Of a stretch of DNA of 64,000 nucleotides, positions 42,356 through 54,289 are shown piece after piece (within the stretch, counting starts at the first letter, position 1; each line of letters starts with the position of its first letter). The notes beneath the pieces are model-generated. The model was given only the letters and a program-made list of their open reading frames with translations. It was not told where the DNA came from and ran no database searches. Both the position numbers and the translations under genes were made by a program. Source of the DNA: Gracilaria gracilis (Eukaryota; Rhodophyta; Florideophyceae; Gracilariales; Gracilariaceae); assembly GCA_030374805.1 (NCBI GenBank), contig JARGSG010000112.1, positions 62,001 to 126,000 on the forward strand. The letters run 5' to 3'.

Positions 42356-45300
42356 TCAAATAAAGTTGCACGGCACTACCTCTTCGGGAGGTACCAAAAA
42401 GGCCGATTTATTGTTTGGCCTGCAACTCGGCTCTTGAGGGGCTTGTGCGTCCCGTACGGGTTCACGAGTCGGCGGTTCATTCGGAGGGTGGCCGGCGCCG
42501 TCCCAAAGGGTTTGTGCATCTGTATCGCGAGAGGCTTTGGTGACACGGTTGATGGAGACCGTGTCATGAAGGGTGCCGTCCAATACGGTCACAGTGGTGT
42601 TTGTAACTTTGACAACCTGGAAGGGACCGGTGGTGCGCGGTAAAAGCTTTCGGGCAATGCCTTCATCTTCTGCCGTTTCGGTCGATTTCCTTGGCGGCTT
42701 GTCAAGGGAGACGTAGTCCCCAGGGGAAATAGAGACGGTAGCCCTTACACGGGAGTCAAATTCAGCCTCGTACCGTTGTTGGGCTGCGTCAATCTTAGTC
42801 TTAGCCTTAGAAAGGAGGAACCGAATATTGGAGTTTGTTAGACGTTACATTGCTACCGAATCCGGGTCCACAGGCCCAGCAGTAGATAAGGCCGATGTCG
42901 GCGCGTTGACGACAATTCCGGGAGGGTGACGCGTGAGAACCAATTCAAAGGGCGTGGTTCCCGTTGTGCGATGGAATTGGGTATTGTATGCAAAGACCAA
43001 CGGTTGGACCAGCTCGTCCCAGTCGTGCTGGTTCTCAGACATGTAGTGTCTGAGACGAGCCACGAAGGTCCGGTTAAACCTTTCCGCCTGCCCGTTCGTT
43101 TGGGGGTGATACGCTGTCGTTAATAGATGGCGTATACCCAGGTCCCCACAAAGGGCTTCAAGGAACGTGGCAACAAACTGGGGACCATTATCCGTCAGTA
43201 AAAATTTCGGTGCCCCATACGGGAATATCCAGTTCTCTAAGAAGGCCAGCGAGGTGTTGGTCGCCTGAGTGGCTCTGAGGGGTATTGCTCGTGTCAATTT
43301 GGAGAAGCGGTCTGTAATAACCAGGATGAACCTATTGCCATGCTCGGTTTTGGAAAGTGGGCCCAGAATGTCCATGGCTACAAATTCCAGTGAACCCGCT
43401 GCGGGAAGCAACTTGAAGAATTTCCGGTGCTTGTGCGTTTCCCTCTGGTGGCTTCACAGGAGCGACAGTTCTCGACAGTCTGGTAGGCATCATTGGCCAT
43501 CAATGGCCAATAGAAGTCCCAACGTAGGGTCGCGTACATTCTTCTCCCACCAGGATGTCCCGCTAAGCGAGGGTAGCGGGATAAGTAGAGGACGCGGTCT
43601 CGTAGGGTGGACGGTACCAATCGCTGTATTGCTGGCGAGGTTCTGGTGAGAAAAACATGGTAGTCGTACCCGAATCGGGACTGTGGTTTCCCCACCTCCT
43701 CGGCTACTTTCTTGCACCAGGAGTCTTGCGAGTGCTGTTCCAGAAAGTCATCGACCGCAATCAGCATAGCTTCCTTCTGTTCGCGTTCGACAGCCATCAC
43801 TACTTCCCGTTCTGGGCCTTTCTCTGGTTCTTCCCAATCTAGGAGTACGTTCTCATACATGGTATCCCCTTTCCTCACAGTGGCCATCAGACAATCATAG
43901 TCCCCAGAGGGTTCTATGGCAAAGCATGGAATGTCATTATCGAGAGGTGTCTCGTCCAAACAATCAGTAGCCATACGGGACAGTGCATCTGCCGCTTAGT
44001 GTTTGACGCCAGCACGACGCACAACGTCGTACTTTAACTCTGAGAGAGGAAGTCTCCACCGAGCTAGCCTCCCGCTACAATCGGCCTAATCGAGGATCTA
44101 TTGAAGTGAGTGATGATCGGTCCTAACCGTGAATCGGTCACCTTCTAGATATGGCCTGAAGAGGAGCATCGCCCACACAACCGCGAGGCACTCCTTCTCT
44201 GTTGGGGTGTACTTGCGCTCAGCCCGTGAAAGAGAACGACTCCAATACCGTACAGGCTTGTATTCTTTTCCATCGGGCTGTTGTTGGAGTAAAGTACAGC
44301 CAACCTGGACATCACACGCGTCCGTGTCCAGTATGTATGGACGTCCCGGGACGGGTAAAGCCAAAATGGGTGGAGAGATTAGTCTATCCCTCAACTCCGG
44401 AAAGGCCTCGTCCTACTCGTCGCTCAGTATCCTAAAATTATCGGGTTGTCCCTTCTCGAGTTTCCTATTCAAGGGTGCAGCAATGCGAGCGAACTAAGGG
44501 ACAAATCTTCGAAACAAATTGCATAGCACTACAAAGGAGTGGATTTCCATCTGGGTCGTGGGTGGTCTAGCCCGCCTAATGGGTTCGCACGTCTGCTGGG
44601 AAACCTGTAGTTTTGCAGGCCTGACAACGTGTCCAAGGTAGTCCGCAGAGGCCTGAAAGAAGAAGCATTTCTTGAGCTTCAAAGTGAATCCAGCGTCCCG
44701 TAAAAGGGTCAGCACGTGACGAACGTGCCGGAAGTGCTCTTCCACAGAGCGGGAGTAGATGATGACAACATCCAGGTACACCAGGGCGTACTGCCACTTG
44801 ACTTTATTCAGAATGATATCCAGCGCCCTCTGAAAGGTAGCGGGCGCGTTCTTCAACCCGAAGGGCATTCGCGTAAAGCGGTACAAACTCATATGAGACG
44901 TGAAGGTCGTCTTTTCACGATCTTCTTCCGCAATCTCAACCTGCAAATACCCACTATTGGCGTCGAGGGTTGAGAAGATGGTGGCTTCCCCAAGGGAATC
45001 AATACACTCATGCATGCGTGGGATGGGGTGTGCCTCCCGAGGGGTCACTGGGTTAAATCTGCGATAATCAATACAAAACCGCCAGCTACCATCCTTCTTC
45101 TGGAAAAACACTACAGGGCTTGCCCATTCGGCTTTTGAAGGTTCTATGACGCCCGAGTCCAACATACGTCGAACTTCGAGGCCTCCCCTTTCTCTGGCCC
45201 TGTGTCCAGCCCTGTAGGGGGCGTGACATATTGGTTTTTAACCCGTTTCAAGTTGAATCTTGTATAAGGCCGGGTCAATGTGGCCAAGTTGACACGACCA

Positions 45301-46141
45301 TATACCTTCAAAGTTCTGTAGAAGGTCGATAATTCGATCCCTATGGGAAGAGAATTCTTTGCCAATCTGGGCCAGTTCGCGCCAGTCTTTCTTTCCATGT
45401 GGGCTATTCTCCTGAACCAAATGCTCCGGTTTCTGTTCCTCGCTGGGTCTACCTTCCTCTTCTTTAAGACGAGGCCCTCTGGGACCGTCATCACTTATAT
45501 TTATCAAGCGAGGGGCTGGGAGAGCAAGGTCAATGACCATATTCTTGGGCATACGAACTTCCCGATGGGAGAAGTTGCTTACAAGTACCCGAAAGGGACG
45601 ATTGGGAACGATGTTCATGACACCATTCGCCATGAGGGAAAGATCTCGCGAGACCGTTTTCGGATGGTTCTGTAGGAATACCGATCCCGGGGTCTCACAA
45701 GTAACTAGCACTCCCCGTAGGATCATTGGGATGTATGGGGAGCGGTCGAACGAGGCGGACCTTGTTAGAGAGAGTGTGGCGGGGATGTTGCTCCACCACC
45801 TTTTTATCTCCAAAGGGGCCTTTTGAAGCGCCAACAATTGCAACCGGCGCTGACCCATAGAGGGCGACTTTGCGTTCGCGAGGGTAGGTCGCCCGTACAT
45901 GGCGATCGATGAACGAAGTACCCAGGGAGAGATCTGCGGCCGAATTGGTGGCCACGAAGAACGGCATTCGAACTGTCAGATTCCCGATCCGGGTATGGAG
46001 GGAGATGGCGCCCAAGAGGTTCATGGGCTCCTTCGACGCATTGGACACCCGTGGGGTTCTGTTTGTACGTGCCATGACTACTTCTACTTTACCCATCTCA
46101 CTTACATCGCCCCCCTTCGTCTCGCTTCTGATGCACCTCAT
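42356..46141 (-). pseudogene. Ty3/gypsy element 2, decayed pol (minus strand)
   Basis: Reads on the minus strand from the second half of the protease (about 46.07-45.90 kb; LGTSFIDRHV) through RT (45165-44494), RNase H (44394-44098, DTDACDVQVG), the integrase zinc finger (about 43.6-43.5 kb) and the integrase core (43411-42845, AMDILGPL, TDNGPQF, GQAERFN), ending near 42356. The RT active site is YLDVV instead of YLDDV, which removes a catalytic Asp. Frameshifts or stops separate every ORF piece listed. The DTGA part of the protease, Gag, the chromodomain and both LTRs are not seen, so both ends are truncated. It is related to element 1 but clearly older. Confidence 0.9.
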
Positions 46142-46300
46142 TCACACCCACTCCCATCCACGAACCACAGCAGCACCCAGGATGCGCGAACGACTCCCCG
46201 TTAATTCTCTTCTACATCCCACCTCTATTCTCTTTTTCCTCCTCCAACCACTGCACTCACTCCTTTGGCTGTCCGTGACGCGGGGTACGTGCCACTCACA

Positions 46301-46349
46301 CCAAAATGCGCATTCAAATGTAATGTTAACATTTGAATGAGCATTTTGG
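46301..46349. repeat. 21-bp-arm inverted repeat
   Basis: CCAAAATGCGCATTCAAATG.. (46301-46321) pairs with 46329-46349 with one mismatch and a 7-bp loop. Confidence 0.85.
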
Positions 46350-46559
46350 TGTTCCCGTTGTCAGATTGCGCTGACTTTCCCGTCGATATGTGCGCACGGT
46401 GTACTCGCACAGTGACTGTAATTTGGCGCTCCAAGGTCGTCATCTTCACCCTTTTCCGAATGTTTACATTTGAATGCGCATTTCGGTGTTCCCGTTGTCG
46501 GATTTCGCTGATTTTTCCGTCGATACGTGGGCACATTGTACTCGCACGATGACTATCGT
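46329..46559. repeat. direct repeat pair, about 93 bp each
   Basis: Copies at 46329-46421 and 46466-46559 share ACATTTGAATG, GGTGTTCCCGTTGTC, CCGTCGATA and GTACTCGCAC, offset by 137 bp. The right arm of the palindrome is the start of the first copy. Confidence 0.8.
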
Positions 46560-46667
46560 ACAAATATCGATAAGGTATCGGGTCCGCCTGGTAGAGGGAG
46601 CGCGAGAGGGCTCAACCTGAAGGAGAAAAACACACAACGAATATGGTAGTAGGGCATTTGACACTCG

Positions 46668-47436
46668 TGTAGTGCAACGCCCTCCGATGGAGGTTTCTGA
46701 CTACTTAGTCATATTCCGGCATGTCGCACGGGTGCTCCCAACAGGAGTATATGAATAGTAACAACCACTATAGTGGGAAGGACACGTGGGACACGGTTGA
46801 CCCAGGAGGTTGGCCACGTACACGTGGGACGGGCGCCGCGGCGCATGGGTTATTACCACTGTGCGTGGGCCTAATTTAGTTATTTTATTTAATTGTTTGT
46901 TGGCGCGAGCTCACTACTTAGCATGGCGGCGAACTCGCCACCATGCACAGAAAAGTTCCGGTAACCAGGGTTGGCTCTATACTTCTTCGCCTTCGGCGGT
47001 CATCGACTCCTTCCAGGAGAGAGGCTCCGTTGCCTACGAGTAGTGTATCCTCCCTGCGTCACCTAACAGGACCCATTCGTGGGAGTGTTTTCTGCTTGTG
47101 TCGCGTTCGACCCTGTACAGGGATAAGCCCGGTGGTTACCGTAGCATTTTTGCCCTTTCCTCCTTTTCCTTCTCTCCATCTCCCGCTCTCGCGGATTCCT
47201 TTTCTCTTTTCCCACTTCCGTGGACTCGTGCCTTTCTTGAGGACCCGTTCACCCACACACGTGGTGCCAACACCGATCCTTGCTCAACTCACTACGCCCA
47301 TCGTGACGGCTTGGCCTCAGCTTACACCCGACTTCGGCGTGCCTTGCCAGAGAGGCTCTGTCTGCTGACTACCCTCCTACGGAGGAAGATCTCGGACGTC
47401 TTCGTGGTGTCTTTCCGTCTCTGGCGTTGCACTGCA
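46668..47436 (+). mobile_element. Ty3 element 3: 5' LTR (769 bp)
   Basis: Starts TGTAGTGCAACGCC and ends GGCGTTGCACTGCA, giving TG..CA ends and a 13/14 terminal inverted repeat. It lies just upstream of a gag gene. The next bases, AAGTGGTCTCCCGAC, begin with TGG two or three bases after the LTR, as a tRNA primer site would. A fragment of the same LTR is at 10292-10388. No 3' LTR exists in the window. Confidence 0.85.
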
Positions 47437-47454
47437 AAGTGGTCTCCCGACATA
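47437..47454 (+). other. putative primer binding site
   Basis: TGGTCTCCCGACATA starts 3 bases after the LTR end. The tRNA it would pair with was not identified. Confidence 0.4.
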
Positions 47455-47538
47455 TAATCGGATATTTGGTTTACCACGTACTCGTGTGTGTTTTTCCTCT
47501 TTGAGGTTTCGTTTCTACTTCTGGAAGTTTCCCGTTGC

Positions 47539-49812
47539 ATGATTGGTTAACAAATTACGTCTCGAAAACCGTCTGAGACGGAAGCTGCGGTTACTCGCAG
47601 TCGTTCCCACAGTGGTGGTGTCGCTGGTGATGATCGGTTCGTCTCACGCACCCCCAGGGGTGCTGGCTCCACCCTTGGTGTGAATAATCCGTCCAAGACG
47701 TCGGGCCAACAACCGGCACACAGGACACTTCCCTTTGCCCCGTTGCTTCCCCCTACTGATGATGCTGGTCCAGCTTCGGCTGTTGGTGCCGCAGCTTCGT
47801 CTGCTACGGCTACACCCGCGGCCGCGGTGGTTCAGCCCCATCGGGAGAAGGACAACACCCCCCAGGGTACAGCTCTGGACGAGCAGTTGCGTCAGCTGTG
47901 CACTACTCACAACTCCCTTGTAGGGGTGGTCAACATTCAACGCCAACAGGCGGAAGACTCCCCTGCAACAGGTATTTCTGAGGATCTCCGTACGTTACGG
48001 TCCGACGTCAACAAAATGTTGGAGTGCTTTGGTGAACCCGCCGCCTTCGTAGAAGCAATTCAGGACCGATTTGATCGTGTAAGAGACCGCCTGGAGATGC
48101 TGGAGCAAACCATTCCTATGGGTGCTGCCCCTCCGGCGGAGCCGGTCGCTGTATCGCACAGGGCCAAGAACTCGGCACGCGAGAAGAATCGACGCAGGCG
48201 GAACGGCCAACAGGACGATCAGGGTTCAGACTCGTCGACTTCGTCGGATGCGGACCCGAACAATTCGGACAATGCTGACTTGTCAGACTCGTCGTCTAAC
48301 GAAGACCGTGCTATACGGGCGTCAGGATCTAAGCGGTCTGCAGTCACGCAAGGTGCGGTTCGTGCTCGTACAAAAGAACGGAAGCACGCGGGCTTGAAAG
48401 TCCTGAAGCCCATCAACTCTCTCTACGAGAAGCTGTTGTCATACCGGTATTACCGTTTGGAAGACTCTTCTTTGGATCGAACACCCCGTGGTACGGGAAA
48501 GGTGAAGGACTGCATCAAACGGATGCAGATCTCGCTTCGCAACCAGTTGTTTACTGGAAAAGACCCAATCTTGGTGCTAGATTTTCTCGCCCGCCTCGTC
48601 GCGGAAGCCAATATACTCTGGATGAATGAGGGACAGGCCTACATTGCCTTACCGTATTTCTTACGTGGTGTGGTCGAGGACCAGTATCACTCTGTAAGAG
48701 GTTCTTCGCGATTCTCCGAAGGAGGGGTTACTTGCTGGCCCGAAGCGGTGCAATACCTGCTACGGGCATACTCCACGATTGGTGCGATCCATCCAGCGAT
48801 ACTCGCTTTGCGAGAGACACGTAAACGCTCAGGCGAGACGGAAACCGATTTTTCGGTACGCCTGAACAAGGCTTTTCACCGTTGTGGTAATGTCTATCCC
48901 GCTACAGAGCGTTGCACGATGTTCATCGATGAACTCGACCCGGCTATCCGGAATTTTGTCGCCCTCTATCGCGAGGACAGGAGGAAGATCACCTACCTGG
49001 AGCTCATCCAGTATGCAAGAGCCGAAGGTGACTCCCTCCGCGCCAGAGCTCCGAGTACCTGGTCTAAGTCCGCCAAGGCGTTGTTGATGGAAATAAAATC
49101 CCCATCTCTCTCGCTCGTCGCGGATGACGCACCTGCAAAAGAGTACGATAAGGCCCAGCTCGCCCACTGCGATATCGCCTCCATTCCGAAAACGGACCTC
49201 CCGTCTACGACGGACGCCTCCTTCGAGACCGCTCAGGAAGGCACCGTGCTTTATGTCGATGCCCTCCGAGTTCGGGGGCCTTACATCCCGTACTCGAACG
49301 GAGGAACACGCTTCCAACGACCAGGATGGCAGGACACCCGCCCAGCGGGACGTTTCGCGGATAACCGGAGTGGGCCCCTTTGACAGGGTAGGCAAGCATT
49401 GATAGCGCTGATATGCCATCTCTGCTATACTCATGATCACACGTCACACCAGTGCCTCCTCTCCCTGAGAGACCTGGACAAGGTGACGGTGAACTATGGG
49501 GCCCTCACTCCAGTGGAGAAGCGTTCCGTCCCAATGACGTCGTATCTCCGGGCCAAGACGAACTTCGCCCACGTCGTACCGACAGCGCCGACATACCAGC
49601 GTGCTCCAGCACAGCCGGCTCATCCGGTAGCACCAGTACACCGCGTCGTGCGCGATCCAAACACCGCTGCTGCGGGACCCCGAGGCCAACGTGCCCAAGC
49701 ACTCCTGGTCGAGGAAACTGAGCACCGCCGCAGACAGAAGCCCAGAGAAATTAAACGAGGGAGTCTCTCATTCGGGAGGGATGTCCTCAGAACAGAGGCT
49801 GCTGACTTCTGA
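47539..49812 (+). pseudogene. Ty3 element 3: Gag (capsid and zinc knuckle)
   Basis: ATG 47539 is in frame but followed by TAA at codon 4 (47548-47550). The frame is then open to TGA 49381-49383, and past that stop continues to TGA 49810-49812. The N-terminal third is Ala/Pro/Ser-rich and acidic, with a coiled-coil-like stretch (about 48.0-48.1 kb). The capsid-like core lies at about 48.4-49.1 kb (YEKLLSYRYYRLED, ILVLDFLARLVAEANILW, FSVRLNKAFHRC). A CCHC zinc knuckle, CHLCYTHDHTSHQC (Cx2Cx4Hx4C), comes right after the internal TGA. Gag packages element RNA. The two stops could be mutations (CGA to TGA fits the second) or readthrough sites; mutation is simpler given the state of the rest. Confidence 0.87.
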
Positions 49813-50880
49813 GGCGACGGCGCCTCGCGGCCCGGTGAAGATCCTTTCGAGGAGAGACACCGCTGACGCGGACTCGGAACACTTGGGTGTTCTCCGTCGA
49901 CCGTGGATACGGGTAAAGAAAAACCGTTTCCCGGATAGAGTCCTCGTGATCGCCAAGCGTAACTATAAAGTTTACGCTGACCTTGGCCTGAGTAACCATT
50001 TTATGGTGCGCATTCCCACGATATGACACACTGGTGCAGGGCCAAACTTCATCTCGGCAGGAGAGACGGACACGTATTTGCCGCGAAGCGACGCCCGAAG
50101 TCGCCGACGCGAATAACAACCCGTTCATAACGGTGAGAAAAATCGACTTAGTCGTGCGTTTGGGGACCTCCGTGGTCAAGCTCGACTTTTTGGTATGTCT
50201 GTCATTGGCTGCCCCAGTTATTTTGGGATGTGATTACTGCGACAAATTCATCGACGCAATCAGACCCCGCCTCAGGCGTGTGGAATTCGAGGCCGTTTCG
50301 TCAGTCCCGATAGTTCGTCGTCCGCTGAAGCGTGCATCGAGGAAACAAGTTCCACTACCTGATGCGCAGGAACCACCACCCGCGACTCGCGAGTCCACAA
50401 AACTCCGCGTTGCAGCGTCGGTATGCATTACAACAGAATCCCAAGTAATGGTACAGGTCCATTCCCGTCAACACGGTCTTCGGGTTATTCAACCCATTTT
50501 CTCGTTGTACGAGAAGTATCATCTCGTAGTCGCGAACGGTGTTGCACAGGTGTCACCGAATGCTCCTTTTCGAATACTTGTTGCCAATCTTGGCAACAAC
50601 CCCCAGTATCTGGTAAAGAACCAAGTCATTGGATCGGTCACATCGCACCCACTCGCGATGCTCCCGACCCGAATGAGGGCTGCCGATGTTCTTGGTTTGG
50701 TTTCCTCAAACGAGGGCGACAATTCGAGACACCCCGTTTTTATGTCTAAGGAGGGGGAAGATACTCTAGTTTCAACTCCCGTATCAACGGATATCCAAAA
50801 CCAACTGAGCCAGAACCTGATGTTGAAAGAGGGAAAATTAACCGTGACATGGAGACCGGAAGCAGTCGAGGGTCAAAGAG
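49813..50880 (+). pseudogene. Ty3 element 3: protease region, truncated
   Basis: In the frame of 49691-50026 the protease motif appears as stop-His-Thr-Gly-Ala-Gly-Pro, so a TGA precedes it and the catalytic Asp is His. A frameshift follows near 50.07 kb. The rest of the protease and the linker read in another frame (50034-50915): KLDFLVCLSLAAPVILGCDY, NAPFRILVANLGNNPQYLVK. The linker matches elements 1 and 2. Similarity stops near 50.85 kb before RT, so this copy has no reverse transcriptase or integrase. Confidence 0.85.
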
Positions 50881-52713
50881 GCACAGAACCTCCTCGGTTT
50901 CCGAAAGTTCCATGAAAAAAAGGAAACGATCTGATTGTGGATTGATTGCAAGAGCATGGGGAGAGAACTCTTTGATATCTGATGTCCTGCATGAGCGTCT
51001 CCGCGAAACATCTTTGTTTCGTGTGGACTCAGTCAAAAATGAAAGAGCTCGTAGTATACAACAGATTTACCAACTGTTGTCGTTGAGCTGGCTAAGAGTT
51101 TATATGAGGAGCCGAAGTACTCTAGGAAATGTAGGGTGGACATCATTTCAGTATACCTTAGCCTGGACCCCTCCTTGTTTTCACAGAGAAGAGGGGCAAC
51201 TATATCGCTTGCCTTTTGCCAATCTCCTTGAGAGATTAGGTGATCTCGAGAGCTGCGAAACCGACAAGGCCCTTGAGAATCGAATGCGATCAAGATTGCT
51301 GTCAGAAATAGCCATCCCTAACTGTGAGCTCCAAGCCGCAGTACTTCGGTGCCTCTACCTCTTTAGGTCTCCCTGGATCAGGCCATACCGTGATTCTCTC
51401 ATTCGCCTTACTCAGTACAGGAGTTTCCGTGGGGAGCTGGCTTTGATCACAAAAAGAATGTTTAACAACCTGAAGAGAAACAGAACAACTCTGATGAGAA
51501 GATCGCAATCGTCGATTTGCTCACAAGAATATGTTTTTCAAAACTTAGAGGAAAATGGAGCCATAAGAATAGCCAGCGATCTGCGGTTTTGTCTTTCTTG
51601 GCTTCCAAGTTGCCATGGAACATTGCATTTCCGAAGCTTATATCACTGGTTTTGAAGCCGCTAGCCCAAGTTATTGGAGCTCCCGGAAAATATATGAACT
51701 TCAATGTATCAATGCTCAACATGCCGGAATTCGTTGCCCAAACGGCTGTTCTTGGCTCAGTGGAGGCCACTGTGAGACAATGCAGAATGTCTCTTTCTTT
51801 TTTATCATGGAGGCAGTTGAGACCATCGCTTCTTTAGTTTTGATGGGAAATGCTGGTGCTGGACATCAAGGGCAGTCGATGCGATCTCGGTCTCTTCGAG
51901 TATGTTCTGAGATGTTTCGTATTCGCCCGTCCGGGACTTTGTTTTGTACATGAAGGGTGTTGAAGAGTCTAAAGGATGCTGGTTTCAACACGGAGACAAA
52001 TCGAACTATTAAGAAGACCCCAGCTTTCATACAATTTCTTGGAATAGTCATGGGATCTGTCGCATTGGATGGGAAGGAAGAAATCCTTACGGACCATACA
52101 TGGGCTATGGAATATGGCTTTGGTGACGTGAAAAGGACAGAAGTGGATGTCGACACGGTTGATGTTGGCCTTAGTATTGGGAAAGGGTTTCTAACGTCTT
52201 GTCAAGGCTTATCATTTCCAAATCCGAGACTCGCTCCCGTGCTTGTTACCAATATTAATCACCTCCTACAATTGTTATCAATTGCGCTACAAACTTTAGT
52301 GCTACGACTACTCGATCGTATGGAAAATCGGCAAAAAGCCTGGAAGACATGAGCAAAAGCGTTTGTGAAATCTCTGGAAGTTCTTGAAATGCTTGCCGCT
52401 TTTGAGCTTACGGATGTACGAATGTTTGTTACCGTGGCTGATGCTTTGAGTACATCACTTATCTCCGGAAATTGGCATGCATCGTGAGCGAAACGTTCAC
52501 TACGGGGTCTATCGGCTATTGCTATTCGAGTAAAAGAAGGCGACGGAGATGAAAATCATGCGATTCAGAAAAGCATATTACGCCTTATTCCCCAGATATC
52601 TCACTCAAGGTATACGAAGGACCCTTTGGCAATTGTTGCATTATGTGTTCTGCTTTCCAACACCAGTCAAGCTGATTTGGTCTCCGCCTGTCAGATTCTG
52701 TAGACGTCGCATA
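50849..52713 (+). pseudogene. unknown decayed gene with repeated TGA stops
   Basis: After the Ty3 truncation a plus-strand frame starts at ATG 50849 (SKRHRTSSVSESSMKKRKRS, a likely nuclear-signal-like basic cluster). Readability moves between frames at 51.06-51.6 kb. From 51615 one frame is readable to about 52.71 kb, broken by TGA at 51951-51953, 52350-52352 and 52486-52488 and ended by TAG near 52.7 kb. Segments include TPAFIQFLGIVMGSVALDGK and HLLQLLSIALQTLVLRLLDR. I recognise no family. The opposite strand is also coding-like in part, so even the direction is not certain. Confidence 0.35.
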
Positions 52714-53722
52714 TTAGGCATGCTTCATCACTGTGTTTTTGTCAACAACTGCATCTCGTATTACAATCACAAGTTCTTTATTGCGTTTGTCACCTATGCC
52801 TTTCTTAGCTGTCTCAATGTGGCCATAGTTGCCTTCCACGCTTTTGTCGACTTGATTTTCCTAACTCCAGCCACAGCGCCAAACTTTCGTTTGGACCATC
52901 TTGCCATCATCGCTGAAAGACTAGTATCATTACGCTTTTCTCCAAAGCACTTTACGGTCGCGGATCAACTTGCAGAGCCGATCAAAACCATTGCCATGAT
53001 AGGCTATAGACCCACCAGCGCTTCAGTTTTGCTCTTGGCGTGTTCATGTCCATGCACGTTTGTCCCACCACCAAGGGAAGGACCACCATTGAAATGTGAC
53101 ATGTTCGCTAAAGCATCTTTGAGTCAAAACAGTTTGGAAACAACAAAATCCAACTCAAAGACACATAGTTTTTGCTCCCAAATGAGAGCAGTGGCATAGA
53201 GCAGATCAATTTTTATATTCATCTCCTTCAACTCTTCAATCCCTTTAGATGAATATTCTTTTCATGGTTCATCCTTGTCAATGTAGCTGTCAATAGCGTG
53301 GAGCGTTTCCTCCATTAGTTTTTGTACTCCCACCAAGAATCCTTTTACAATTAAGAGTTCCTTCAGAATTACTAAACGTTCGCCATATGACTCCAAAGGA
53401 GCTTTGTGTTCAGCATAAATTTTTCCACCGTACAATAACAAGTTTGATTCTTTTCCCCAGAACAATCAATTCCTTCTGCTTTGGCTGCATGTTTTCCAAT
53501 CTCTTCCAAAGTAGTAGATGACGATGTGGAGAAGGATGAGTCCTGATTTTGTGAGATGTCAATTATATCTGTCAAAACATTTTCTTGCCGCTCTGTTTGA
53601 GATCGTGAAGCCAATAACTTTGCTATATTTCTTGTGAAAGGCATATTGTCTAAGGAGGAAAGTTTGAAGTGGATAAGATCTGTAGTTGGACCACGAAGCT
53701 GGTTACTTCCTGAGAAGTGCAC
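52714..53722 (-). pseudogene. unknown decayed minus-strand gene
   Basis: Minus-strand frames at 53722-53372 and 53465-53262 join across one frameshift: TLEEIGKHAAKAEGIDCSG, then KESNLLLYGGKIYAEHKAPL and VKGFLVGVQKLMEETLHAID. The second frame carries on past TGA (KGIEELKEMNIKIDLLYATA, then GGPSLGGGTNVHGHEHAK) to about 52.95 kb. The composition is coding-like, but no domain can be named. Confidence 0.35.
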
Positions 53723-54289
53723 CCAGTCAACTTCGCCACTTATTGAGGCTTGTATTAGTGGAAATGCGGAGCTTGCATATTTATTTTTTTCGCTATGAGG
53801 CTTGAAGTGAATCTGACATCCAGTCGTTCACGATAGACAAGCGTCGCAAGGTGTCAGAAGATGGCGTTCCGCAGGCTTTTCGCACAACACGGAGCAGGGT
53901 TTGGACTCCAAACTCTAGTCCAAACTTTGGACGCGTGCCTGGGCAAAGCAGGTAAGAGTTATCCTGATACCTTTTGGTACCGTCGGTGCCAAGGGAACTG
54001 GATTGCTGCACTAATCGTTCTACTGATAATTCAAAGTACCCACGCTGCAGATCTTCTTGACAGCGCGCAGCGTGAAGACGGCCTCGCCATCGGTACACAC
54101 ATCCAATCGCTCACCACCCATGCATCATGTTACGCCACTCGAAGCGCCCCGCCCCCCATGCACGGCCGTTGAGCAAGGCGCCTTCTTCAACGCCGCAGCT
54201 CGTGCTGTTCTACTTGTAATATACATGTACACCATCCAAGTGACGCCCCGTTCTCCGCTCTTCGCTTCTCATTCACTCAACTCGATCCC
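53723..54289. other. no supported gene
   Basis: Short open frames only; this is the sequence beyond the 3' end of the Sel1 gene. Confidence 0.4.

Larger units (their letters stand above)
46142..46667. other. intergenic with inverted and direct repeats
   Basis: No gene. Holds the palindrome and direct repeat listed separately. Confidence 0.5.

Noticed and set aside
42300-42365. A shared end sequence between element 1 (about 4615) and element 2 (about 42345), both with CTTGCAAGGCGAAT.
   Set aside because: The match is short (about 15 bp) and on opposite sides relative to pol; too little to call an LTR.
48829-49440. Minus-strand 203-residue frame.
   Set aside because: Exact antisense of the Gag capsid-to-zinc-knuckle region.
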